In this document: positions 55,903 to 64,000 of the stretch, piece after piece
Layout of the letters: every line of letters begins with the position of its first letter
Position numbering within the stretch: the first letter of the stretch is position 1
DNA from: Chloroflexi bacterium GWB2_54_36
GTDB lineage: Bacteria; Chloroflexota; Anaerolineae; Anaerolineales; Anaerolineaceae
Direction of reading: 5' to 3'
NCBI GenBank assembly: GCA_001796355.1
Contig: MGMG01000090.1
Span: 16,092-80,091, forward strand
Length of the DNA stretch: 64,000 bases
The notes under the pieces: model-generated
The model's database searches: none
What the model was told of the DNA's origin: nothing
What the model saw: the letters and a program-made list of their open reading frames with translations, nothing else
Program-made: the position numbers and the translations under genes

Positions 55903-57006
55903 TTATGGAGTAGTTGATTCGGCCGCGCCAGGTTGTGAATCTGGCAGTACGGCCTCCATGGCTTTCATCTCCCGGAAGGCAAGAGTCCAGGAGCTGGATG
56001 CAAATACTTTAAACCAACCGTTGACGAGGAACAGCGGCAGGAACAGGATGGTGAAGAATAACGGCAGAGCTGCCAGGATGCCAATGATCCAGGTCAACGG
56101 GCCGCTGGTAAAGAGACTGGTAATGCCAAAGACAAGCAGGCCGGGGACCGCCCCAACCAGCAGAGCGGGGATCAACAGGACGACATAGGCGGGAATAAGC
56201 AGGAAGAACACGATGAATCCGGCAATCGCCGCGCCGATGCCCAGGCCGACCATCACCAGCCACATTAAACCGGCGCTTTTCCAGTTTCGTTTGAACATCA
56301 GCCAGCCACGCCGGAAGGATTCACCCACGCTGGCGTTCTCAAGCGCTGCCTGACGGATAAAGAATTCGCGCAGCAGCCCAAGGAATGCCATCCCGATCGC
56401 AAAGAGGAAGATAAACACGAAGAGCAGGCCCAGCGCGGCGACTGTACCGAACACGGCTGTAAACTCACTGCCGCCTGTTACGCTCAGGTAAACCGCCAGC
56501 CCCACCAGTGCCAAAATCAGGATAAACAGGAAAACTGGAATAAAGATAATCAGATCGATCAGCCACATGCGGAAAGCCGCGCGGGACCAGCCTAACCGCC
56601 ATCCCTGTGAGAAACTTAGCTTCTGGCCGGTTTGTTCGTGATCATTCACCATGCGCAGAACGGCAGTCTCGGAAATGTAACGTACCAATGCCGTAATAAC
56701 GCCGACCACCAGGAAGAACAACAGCAAGCCAACACCGATCCAGATAAAGGTGGTGATATGCTGCTCCGGGTTGGTGAACAACGGTTCCAGGTTCTTCTCC
56801 GCCCAGTTGTTGAATTCTTCCAACTGCGGCCAGGGTCCTGCGTTCCCCCAATCCCCTCCGTCAAAGTTGTATTGCACCCCATTGCTGCCGCTGCCCCCGG
56901 GAAAACTGCCCATGGTGATGGCCAGCAGGACGCCAAAGATCCACAAGACCCGATAACTCCAGAGGATTTGCCAGGCGCGTTTTAGAATTTTTTCGATATC
57001 GATCAT
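55903..57006 (-). CDS. Multi-pass membrane protein (DUF975 / glycerophosphodiester PDE membrane-domain-like)
   Basis: ~7 TM segments; AWQILWSYRVLWIFGVLLAI, RRGWLMFKRNWKSAGLMWLVMVGLGIG. Confidence 0.75.
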   Translation of the reverse strand: MIDIEKILKRAWQILWSYRVLWIFGVLLAITMGSFPGGSGSNGVQYNFDGGDWGNAGPWPQLEEFNNWAEKNLEPLFTNPEQHITTFIWIGVGLLLFFLVVGVITALVRYISETAVLRMVNDHEQTGQKLSFSQGWRLGWSRAAFRMWLIDLIIFIPVFLFILILALVGLAVYLSVTGGSEFTAVFGTVAALGLLFVFIFLFAIGMAFLGLLREFFIRQAALENASVGESFRRGWLMFKRNWKSAGLMWLVMVGLGIGAAIAGFIVFFLLIPAYVVLLIPALLVGAVPGLLVFGITSLFTSGPLTWIIGILAALPLFFTILFLPLFLVNGWFKVFASSSWTLAFREMKAMEAVLPDSQPGAAESTTP

Positions 57007-57072
57007 TTCATTTTCTCCTTATGTATACTTCCGTTTGTGATTTGAACTGATACGGAAGAAGTTAATCCAAAT

Positions 57073-57702
57073 TTATGATAAAGACCGCGATCCGTTCATT
57101 TTGATCTGGCGTGATCCGCTCCTGATCCACCAGACTGCCAGCCAGGTCAGGTAGAGCAGCGCAATCGCAGCCTGCCAGATGAATTGACCAAAGATATCCG
57201 CCCGCAGAGCACCCAGTCGGTCCAGGAACATCAGCGCGGAAATCTGTGTGCCGTCCAGCGAACTGCCAAAAAGATCGATCACTGTGCTAAACCAGAGGGA
57301 TGGGGAGGAACTTTGCGAGAAAAATCGCGCGGTGTCTTCGACCAGATTGGCCTGGTTCATTACGGATATCACTCCATTGACCGACAGGAGCGTTTGAATA
57401 AAGAACCAGGCGATAAGCAGCACAGCCGGCACAAGCCACCAGAGCAGGCTTACCAGTTTCGCAGGCTTTTCGGTTGGCTCACGGCGCGGCAATTGAAGCG
57501 CCAATCGGCCAGTGAACTGCTCAGCGGGTAGAAAATCCGGCGCCGGCGCGGTTTGCAAAAGATGCGAGACCTGCTGCAGCCCTTCGAATTCGCTGCGGCA
57601 GATGGCGCACTCCTTCAGATGCGCCTCCACCCTTTGCCGGCGGTGGAGGTTCAATTCGCCGTCCAGGTAAGCTCCCAAATAATCCAGCACATGACCGTTC
57701 AT
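57073..57702 (-). CDS. Anti-sigma factor (zinc-finger zf-HC2 type)
   Basis: LGAYLDGELNLHRRQRVEAHLKECAICRSEFEGL (H-x3-C-x2-C), C-terminal TM; translationally coupled to sigma gene. Confidence 0.88.
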   Translation of the reverse strand: MNGHVLDYLGAYLDGELNLHRRQRVEAHLKECAICRSEFEGLQQVSHLLQTAPAPDFLPAEQFTGRLALQLPRREPTEKPAKLVSLLWWLVPAVLLIAWFFIQTLLSVNGVISVMNQANLVEDTARFFSQSSSPSLWFSTVIDLFGSSLDGTQISALMFLDRLGALRADIFGQFIWQAAIALLYLTWLAVWWIRSGSRQIKMNGSRSLS

Positions 57703-58226
57703 ATTCGCTCTCCAAATTCCGGCGTAAGAATTTCTCGCAACCGGGTACGGGCATAATTCAGGCGCGACATAACTGTCCCGGCCGGAATGTCCAGCGCGGC
57801 AGCAATCTCGGCGTACGAAAGGCCGCCGTACTCACGCAGCACCAGGGTAGCCCGGTTGGCTTCCGTGAGCGAGAGAATAGCCCGCTGGACGGCGGCGCTG
57901 CGTTCCCGCTTCAGCAGCACGGCCTCCGGTCCGGCAGCCGGGTCAACCAGCCAGGTTGATTCAAGGCTGGCGCCCGCGCCACGTTCGCGCCGCAATACGT
58001 TCAGGGCTGCATTGATGCCGATGCGAAACAGCCAGCTGCGCATGGACGTACCTGCCCGAAAGGCTGACAGGTTAAGCCAGGCTTTGATAAACGTCTCCTG
58101 CGCGGCATCCTCTGCCAGCCGCGCGTCACCGCACATGCGGAAGACCACGTTCACCACGCCGGTGTAATGGCTGCGCACCAGCTCCGTGAACGCTTCACGG
58201 TCGCCCTGCTGGGCTCTGGCAGTCAT
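57699..58226 (-). CDS. ECF-family RNA polymerase sigma factor
   Basis: REAFTELVRSHYTGVVNVVFRMCGDARLAEDAAQETFIKAWLNL, SWLFRIGINAALNVLRRERG, LREYGGLSYAEIAAALDIPAGTVMSRLNYARTRLRE. Confidence 0.93.
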   Translation of the reverse strand: MTARAQQGDREAFTELVRSHYTGVVNVVFRMCGDARLAEDAAQETFIKAWLNLSAFRAGTSMRSWLFRIGINAALNVLRRERGAGASLESTWLVDPAAGPEAVLLKRERSAAVQRAILSLTEANRATLVLREYGGLSYAEIAAALDIPAGTVMSRLNYARTRLREILTPEFGERI

Positions 58227-58409
58227 TGCGGTCTCGGTTTCCACTTTTTGGGCTGCAAGCACGTCCTGATCCTGTTCCTTTCAACCCTATTAACGTAATA
58301 CGAGATTATTTTATTCGGAATAAGGAAAAAGACTTTCGTTGGGACGGTTCGCGTACCGCCCCTGCAATGCGGTTCAACAAAATGCGTGTGTGATATAATT
58401 TACACGCGC

Positions 58410-58437
58410 TTGGGGCCCGCTGCTCAGCGGCAACGGC
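58410..58437 (+). other. 5' tRNA-like fragment
   Basis: ttggggcccgctgctcagcggcaacggct resembles tggggcccgtagctcagcggcagagcgcgcggct of the tRNA at 58566. Confidence 0.6.
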
Positions 58438-58458
58438 TGAAGCAGGTTTCATTCTTTT

Positions 58459-58514
58459 GTAGGGGCATAGCGTCATAAGAACGCTTACCCATCCATGATC
58501 CAAGAGCTATGCCC
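58459..58514. repeat. GTAG-headed hairpin (REP-like)
   Basis: GTAG-GGGCATAGC ... GCTATGCCC perfect 9-bp arms. Confidence 0.6.
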
Positions 58515-58565
58515 GACTCGAAAGCCAGTCGTTTCTCGAACTTTGTTAATTGCATTACCCCTGTG

Positions 58566-58637
58566 GGGCCCGTAGCTCAGCGGCAGAGCGCGCGGCTCAT
58601 AACCGCTTGGTCGATGGTTCGAATCCATCCGGGCCCA
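58566..58637 (+). tRNA. tRNA with CAU anticodon (Met-type)
   Basis: gggcccgtagctcagcggcagagcgcgcggctcataaccgcttggtcgatggttcgaatccatccgggccca. Confidence 0.92.
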
Positions 58638-58676
58638 CAAAAATTATTAGTCGCTGGTCCCCATTGAGGGGATGAT

Positions 58677-58715
58677 ATTCGAATCCATCCGGCCCCACAA
58701 AAAAGTTGGTCGCTA
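58677..58715 (+). repeat. Duplicated 3' end of tRNA plus flank
   Basis: attcgaatccatccggccccacaaaaaagttggtcgctagc vs tRNA 3' end gttcgaatccatccgggcccacaaaaattattagtcgctggt. Confidence 0.8.
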
Positions 58716-58944
58716 GCCGGAATCCAACAAGCATTATTGATATTTATTGACAAAGTTGTCTAGTTGGTTATAATGTAGGTAATAATTCCCTAATTATTAT
58801 AAACAGGGTCGGAGTGTATTAGGGAAGGGTAGCGATTTACGAGGGTGGCGTTGGCATCATGCCAAGCTCGCCAATTTCCAGTTGACTGGGGCAGCGCCGT
58901 TGTGATTCACTCCGGGGCGACTTGGATTGGAATAAAGCACGATC

Positions 58945-60423
58945 ATGAAACGTAAATTCTATATTTGGGGCGTATTTTTTACCCTCAGCCTCCTGGCCGT
59001 CATTTTGGTGGCTACGAATATGATGGCGCGTGGCGCTTCCCCGGCGGCCAGCCTCCCTCCAACGGATTTGCCCCCCAGCGCGCAAACCCAGATAGCCAGG
59101 CTGGCTCAGACGCAGGAAGCAGAAGTTCAATCCTTGACCCAGGCGGCTTCGATGGCAGCAGCGTCCCAGGTTCCCAATCCGACGGCGACTTCCGGGTTGC
59201 CCAACCCGACCTATTTCCCGCCTTTCAAAGCCACACAGCTTTCAGCGATGATCCAGACGCAACAGGCAGCCAGATTATTGCCTACAGTAGATCTACAAGA
59301 TGCGTATCCAAATTTACATCAGCCTCTCAACCCCGAAGGTATACTTGACCAAAAACGAAGCGGGAAATTGGCCGGCTACGGCATCGTCACCGATTGGCCA
59401 GCGCCAATTTTTATGCATGGCCCGAATGTAGGCAAATATGAAATTCACGATGGGGCTTGGAAAGAAGACCGGTATGACTCGTTTATCACGATCTGGTCCG
59501 GCTACCTTCGCGATTCGCCTGAGCAAGGGATTGTTTATGTCGCCATCATGCCTCACTACAATCCCAATCAAAAAAGTTATGCCTTTCAAAGCCCGGAGGC
59601 CGCCGGGGATTTGCGCATCACCGGTGCGGTAGGCGAGCGGCTTATTCTCAACGCTGCGCAAGGGAAGACTTTCTATTTCGACGTCGCCTCCCTGTCTTTC
59701 ATCGGCAATTTAGCAGAGCAGGTGCCCACGGCCACACCGGTTCCAACCAGAACACCTTATCCTTTCTCAGATACCATAGATGATGCTCCGAATTTCCCAT
59801 TTGAAGTTGACACTAATCAGCAAAAAAATAGTAATAATTTGAATTTCGCAATCAGTTCTCCCACCGACTTCGACTGGTTTCGCTTCTATTCGGTGAAACC
59901 CGGTATGATTACCGTTTCCCTGGTCCGGCTGGCGGGTAGCTACGGATTACGGCTCGTACGGATTACAGATACCCTCAAGGGTGGTGAGATCGTCGGAGAG
60001 GACGTCACTCCAGGACAGGGCAGAAAGGAAGTGACGCTGACAGATGCGCCTGCCGGTGATTACCTGGTGCGGGTGTGGAGCCTGGATGGCTCCTTTAGCG
60101 CGGACCAGCCTTATATCCTGCGCTTCGACGCGCCCACCCCGGAGAAGGTGACCCCCATTCTGGAGTGCGTGGCAGACAACGGAGATGGAACCTATACGGC
60201 GCGCTTCGGCTACGACAATCCCAATCCCTTCGTGGTGGTGGTTCGCGCCGACCGTGACAACTCCTTCCAACCACCCCCGGTATTCCGTACCGGCCAACCC
60301 GAATCCTTCGCCCCCGGGCGGGTGGTCGATTGGTTTGGCGTGCTGTTCGATGGCACTGGGCTGACCTGGGTTCTGGATGGGCACGCGGTGACGGCCAACC
60401 GCAATTCGCCACGGTGCCCATAG
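58945..60423 (+). CDS. Secreted/membrane-anchored protein with pre-peptidase C-terminal (PPC)-like domain
   Basis: N-terminal TM; NLNFAISSPTDFDWFRFYSVKPGMITVSLVRLAGSYGLRLV...APAGDYLVRVWSLDGSFSADQPYILRF. Confidence 0.7.
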   Translation: MKRKFYIWGVFFTLSLLAVILVATNMMARGASPAASLPPTDLPPSAQTQIARLAQTQEAEVQSLTQAASMAAASQVPNPTATSGLPNPTYFPPFKATQLSAMIQTQQAARLLPTVDLQDAYPNLHQPLNPEGILDQKRSGKLAGYGIVTDWPAPIFMHGPNVGKYEIHDGAWKEDRYDSFITIWSGYLRDSPEQGIVYVAIMPHYNPNQKSYAFQSPEAAGDLRITGAVGERLILNAAQGKTFYFDVASLSFIGNLAEQVPTATPVPTRTPYPFSDTIDDAPNFPFEVDTNQQKNSNNLNFAISSPTDFDWFRFYSVKPGMITVSLVRLAGSYGLRLVRITDTLKGGEIVGEDVTPGQGRKEVTLTDAPAGDYLVRVWSLDGSFSADQPYILRFDAPTPEKVTPILECVADNGDGTYTARFGYDNPNPFVVVVRADRDNSFQPPPVFRTGQPESFAPGRVVDWFGVLFDGTGLTWVLDGHAVTANRNSPRCP

Positions 60424-60518
60424 GTCTCCATCGTTCTGCGTACGGGTAGGGAGACAGGAATTATTTGCATGGTCTATGGTTAGAATCCACTCAAACCCGA
60501 AAAACGCAAATATCCTTT

Positions 60519-60631
60519 GTCATCCTGAGCGAGCGGTTTGTGCGATGCGAAGGATCTCGCCTACTGGCCCGAGATGCTTCGGGCTAAAAAACCAGCCCTC
60601 ACTCACAGAGTGCCCTGTGGGCAGCATGACA
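60519..60631. repeat. Intergenic 'gtcatcctgagcg...agcatgaca' element
   Basis: tgtcatcctgagcgagcggtttgtgcgatgcgaaggatctcgcc...gagatgcttcgggc...gcagcatgaca with inverted termini. Confidence 0.65.
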
Positions 60632-60682
60632 TAAGTGGGATTCTTTTGCGAAATTATCCAATCTCACCGTCACATAAATTGC

Positions 60683-60710
60683 AACTGGGCAGCATTTCTG
60701 CCGCCCAGTT
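60683..60710 (-). terminator. Hairpin terminator
   Basis: aactgggc / gcccagtt downstream of minus-strand gene, flanked by A/T runs. Confidence 0.65.
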
Positions 60711-60735
60711 GTGAAAAATTACCGAATCATCCGCT

Positions 60736-63700
60736 TTACGGCCCTTGTACTATCCTGCTTTCCACAAACGCCGAGACCGGCGAGTGAAGGCCGATGTAAT
60801 CCACCGTCACCTGCATCAGGTCGTCGCCTGGCTGCAGCACATTGGTGCCTGCGGCAAAAGCGGTGTAGCCGTCGCCGCCGGTCCACATGAAGTCATTGGT
60901 CACCAGGCGGATGCTGTCGCCGGTTCCAAGCAGCGTCAGCGGACCGGCCACCGGCCCTTTCCAGACGTTATCTACCACCGCGGTTAAGCCGCTGCAATGG
61001 AACTCGACCTTCAAGCCTGAAACCTGCGGGAAGCGCCCGGTAGCGATTGCCGGGTTGCATACCGGGCTGAAACCGTTGGTGAGCGCTTCGATCAGCTTCT
61101 CATAGGTCAAGGTGAAGATGACCGTGCGGTTGTTAAACGGCAGCACCGCGAACACTTCGCCCCAGGTGATTTCGCCTACGGCTTCACCGGCGCTGGGAGG
61201 AGACATATTCAGGTCGGCGCGCAGGCCGCCCGAATTGGTGTAGGCCGCGTCGATGCCAGGGTATTTCTCGAGCATGGCGTCCGCTACCATGTTGCCCATG
61301 GCTGACTCGTTCAAGCGAGTCGGGTCGCGTTTGATGTCAACCGCCTGCATACCGATCACCTGGTTGCGCAATACGGCGGTCTCTGCGTTGGCCGCGTCAA
61401 CGATAGCCTGAACAGCCGGATCCTGGGCAACGCCCAGCGTCCAGGCAGTGCGGTTGGCGCCGCCAGCCCAGACCACGTCACCGCCCGTGACCAGCAACTG
61501 GGCGACCGAATACGTCACGCCGGCATTCAGCCCTTCGGTGACCAGAATGTTGCCAACCATCAGGTTGGACACCTTATGTGTGTGCCCGGCCAGGATCATA
61601 TCGACGGTGGTATCCTGCAGGTCTTCGGCAATATCCACGATGGGCCCAGCCCAGTCCACAGCCGGAAGGCCGTTGATGGCGTTTGCGCCGAGGGCAGCCC
61701 CTTCGTGAATGACCACTACCTGCACGCGTACGCCCAGGCTAGCCAGCCATTGGGATTCGACTTTGATGCGCTCTACGGCAGGCAGGAAGCTTAATCCGGC
61801 TGTCGCGCCGGCTGAAACCAGTTCAGGCGTATTCTCCAAAGCCGCGCCAATCACGCCGACCTTCACGCCGTTGACCTCAAAGACCTTGCTGGTATGCACC
61901 CAGTCTGGGGTCAGACCAGTGACCGCATCCACAATGTTAACCGCCAGGAAGGGGAAGTCGGCGCGCGCCTGGTGAGCCAGCAAACGAGCCAGACCGTAGT
62001 CGAACTCATGATTGCCGTAAGAGGTGGCATCCATGCCCCAGGCGTTCTCGACATCGATTGCCGGCATATCCTGCAGCAATCCTGAGTTGGCGGGTGAGGC
62101 GCCGACATTATCGCCGGCCGCCAGCAGCAGCGCCGGGCCTGGCAATGCAGCCGCATCCTCGGCAAACATCGTTCCCAGAATAGCTGCGCCGCCGACAGCG
62201 GTGTTTATGCCATCACTCGACAATGTGGATGGGCTAAGCTGCCCGTGGAAATCGTTCAATCCCAAGATCGTGACGGGCTTCAAGCGGCTGCCGCCGTCGA
62301 AAATTTCCGTCAAAACTCGACCCTGAGACTGCTGCGGCTCCGGCACCTTCAGCAGGAAGGCGATGGTTGGCGCCAGGTCGATGGTGCGCAGGTTATCGAA
62401 CATGCCGTGGGTGATGTCCTCACCGCCGGCAAAGAACGCTGCCCGCATGTTGATATTGGCATCCAGGTTTTGCACATCCGGGATATACCCGTGCTGCCCA
62501 AAGAAGGCTGAAAGCGCAAACTGCGTCCCAGGAGTGGCCGCATCGAACTGATACGGCGGGTAAGAGAAGGCCACCACATCACCGGTGCGGGTCGGATGCG
62601 CCATGTTGGCGGTGCTGTCCGGTCCGTTGGGGATATAGCGCGCCTCGGCCTTAGTGAAGACGCGGTCGATGACCGTCCATCCCTCGGGCGCAGCGTCGCT
62701 GGTCCAATCGTTTGGATCAGTCAGCCCGGCGTAAGCGGACTTGATCATAGTGACCGTGGCAGTGTAGTCAGCCGCGGCTACCTGGGTCAAACCGCCGCCT
62801 GTCGGTTCGCGGCCTGCCAGGTTGATATAAATCTGAACTGTGCCGCCAGCCCAACAGGCCTTGGCCTTGCCGATGGTCTCACCAGTAGCCGGGCGGCAGT
62901 TGGAGGTTTGTGGTTTGGAGAGCAGCCCCAGGTTCACCAGCACCTGACTGGCATCGATCGCCAGGAACTGCGGCGCAAAGCCGTGGTCGGACGAAACAAA
63001 AGTTGTGACTTTACTGGGCATGAAGGATTGAATCAGCGCCAGCGTGCTATCCGCCCCGCTATATGCGCGCGCCAGGTAACCCTCACGCTGAGCCAGCAGA
63101 CCGTCCGGCGTGCCATTAACCTGCACGTCATCGAATGCCGGGTTGGGATCGCCGTTTGGCAGGGTTTCGGTTACCAGGGAAAGGAATTGGTGCTGGAACT
63201 CATCCGTGATCGGGTAACCCGCCAGGACTAGATCGGGTTGGTATTTTTGCATGATGTATTCGATCAGGGGATGGTGTCCGGTCTCCCAGTACAGCCCTTG
63301 TTCGACATAGGTATCCTCGGAAACGATGCCCGCTTCCAGAATGGCGAAGTCGGCAGCGGTCGAGACCGGGAAATTGGTGGCGACGAATTCAGCAAAGTCG
63401 CCGGTGAACCCAGGCTCGCCCGGCCAACCCGGCCAGGAGGCGTTAGCGCGCGTGACCGAGGTGTGGAACAAGCGCACCATCGAGAGGTCGTCGGACAATT
63501 CCTCGACCTTCACCAGGAATCCGGCGGTTAATCCGGCCAGCCCGCCGCCAACGATTTTAACTTTGACATCGCCCCACTCGCCTTTTTCAAGCGTGGCAAC
63601 TGCCTTTGTACCGTCCTTGGCGAACAATGAGGGTACGAACATGACCAGGTCATAATTGACAACCGCATCATCGGTAGAGTCAAAAATATAGGCGTCCAGC

Positions 63701-64000
63701 CCATATTTATCGACCCCGAAATCAATTACTCGCAGGCGCATTTCCATGGCCGGGCTGTAGCTGGTGGGAACATTTACCCAACCCGCTGCGGCCGCTGGTG
63801 ATGCACCTGGAAAGGCAGTCTGACCGGCAAACCCGGCCGGGTGGTCAAACTGCAACCCGAAAGCGGCTACAAAGGCAGCGCTATCGGTCGGTGAGACGTA
63901 GTTGGTGGCGACTCCGCGGCCAGACAGGAAGGCGCGAAAGTCGATCGTCGGTCCGAAGGTGGTAGCATTGCGACCGCCGGCCCATTCGATTTGGGCAACT
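60736..64000 (-). CDS. Fused alkaline phosphatase/nucleotide pyrophosphatase-like domain + 5'-nucleotidase (5' end outside window)
   Basis: N-terminal half [41 protein letters not shown]-terminal half [80 protein letters not shown]; frame open to right edge, 63855 is only an internal TTG. Confidence 0.88.
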   Translation of the reverse strand, partial: VAQIEWAGGRNATTFGPTIDFRAFLSGRGVATNYVSPTDSAAFVAAFGLQFDHPAGFAGQTAFPGASPAAAAGWVNVPTSYSPAMEMRLRVIDFGVDKYGLDAYIFDSTDDAVVNYDLVMFVPSLFAKDGTKAVATLEKGEWGDVKVKIVGGGLAGLTAGFLVKVEELSDDLSMVRLFHTSVTRANASWPGWPGEPGFTGDFAEFVATNFPVSTAADFAILEAGIVSEDTYVEQGLYWETGHHPLIEYIMQKYQPDLVLAGYPITDEFQHQFLSLVTETLPNGDPNPAFDDVQVNGTPDGLLAQREGYLARAYSGADSTLALIQSFMPSKVTTFVSSDHGFAPQFLAIDASQVLVNLGLLSKPQTSNCRPATGETIGKAKACWAGGTVQIYINLAGREPTGGGLTQVAAADYTATVTMIKSAYAGLTDPNDWTSDAAPEGWTVIDRVFTKAEARYIPNGPDSTANMAHPTRTGDVVAFSYPPYQFDAATPGTQFALSAFFGQHGYIPDVQNLDANINMRAAFFAGGEDITHGMFDNLRTIDLAPTIAFLLKVPEPQQSQGRVLTEIFDGGSRLKPVTILGLNDFHGQLSPSTLSSDGINTAVGGAAILGTMFAEDAAALPGPALLLAAGDNVGASPANSGLLQDMPAIDVENAWGMDATSYGNHEFDYGLARLLAHQARADFPFLAVNIVDAVTGLTPDWVHTSKVFEVNGVKVGVIGAALENTPELVSAGATAGLSFLPAVERIKVESQWLASLGVRVQVVVIHEGAALGANAINGLPAVDWAGPIVDIAEDLQDTTVDMILAGHTHKVSNLMVGNILVTEGLNAGVTYSVAQLLVTGGDVVWAGGANRTAWTLGVAQDPAVQAIVDAANAETAVLRNQVIGMQAVDIKRDPTRLNESAMGNMVADAMLEKYPGIDAAYTNSGGLRADLNMSPPSAGEAVGEITWGEVFAVLPFNNRTVIFTLTYEKLIEALTNGFSPVCNPAIATGRFPQVSGLKVEFHCSGLTAVVDNVWKGPVAGPLTLLGTGDSIRLVTNDFMWTGGDGYTAFAAGTNVLQPGDDLMQVTVDYIGLHSPVSAFVESRIVQGP

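Noticed and set aside
58306-58503. 65-aa ORF overlapping the tRNA-like 5' fragment
   Set aside because: Antisense to repeat/tRNA-like sequence, no RBS or domain.

Overview
A 64 kb chromosomal window, apparently from an Anaerolineae-like Chloroflexota. The lineage is inferred from gene content and style (NBR1-Ig-like lipoproteins, many PT-rich lipoproteins, kelch/LuxR regulator) and was not tested. Most of the window is ordinary core and metabolic coding sequence: heterodimeric ABC exporter, ParAB, RadC, SecG, Alr, Liv branched-chain amino acid ABC operon, BMP-type nucleoside ABC operon plus molybdenum hydroxylase and amidohydrolase, an ECF sigma/anti-sigma pair, and three tRNAs. The intergenic DNA holds the more unusual material. 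(1) An AT-rich HipBA-like toxin-antitoxin cassette is bracketed by ~95 bp direct repeats next to a tRNA(CAU), with a 28-bp perfect palindrome in its promoter. (2) Several unrelated palindromic repeat families (13.5 kb, 27.3 kb, 38.1 kb, 58.5 kb) share GTAG...CTAC ends next to hairpins, the architecture of REP/BIME elements mobilised by RAYT transposases. (3) A 14-bp long-range helix upstream of tRNA-Gly could compete with tRNA folding. (4) Partial tRNA copies surround a tRNA(CAU) gene. (5) A histidine kinase carries a tandem MshEN/PilB-N-like (potential c-di-GMP) domain in a cluster with an orphan CpaF ATPase. (6) One polypeptide appears to fuse a nucleotide pyrophosphatase/phosphodiesterase-like domain to a 5'-nucleotidase. 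(7) An Fpg/Nei glycosylase is frameshifted at an A6 run. No CRISPR array, rRNA or clear prophage was seen. All calls are by eye from sequence and motifs; no searches were run.
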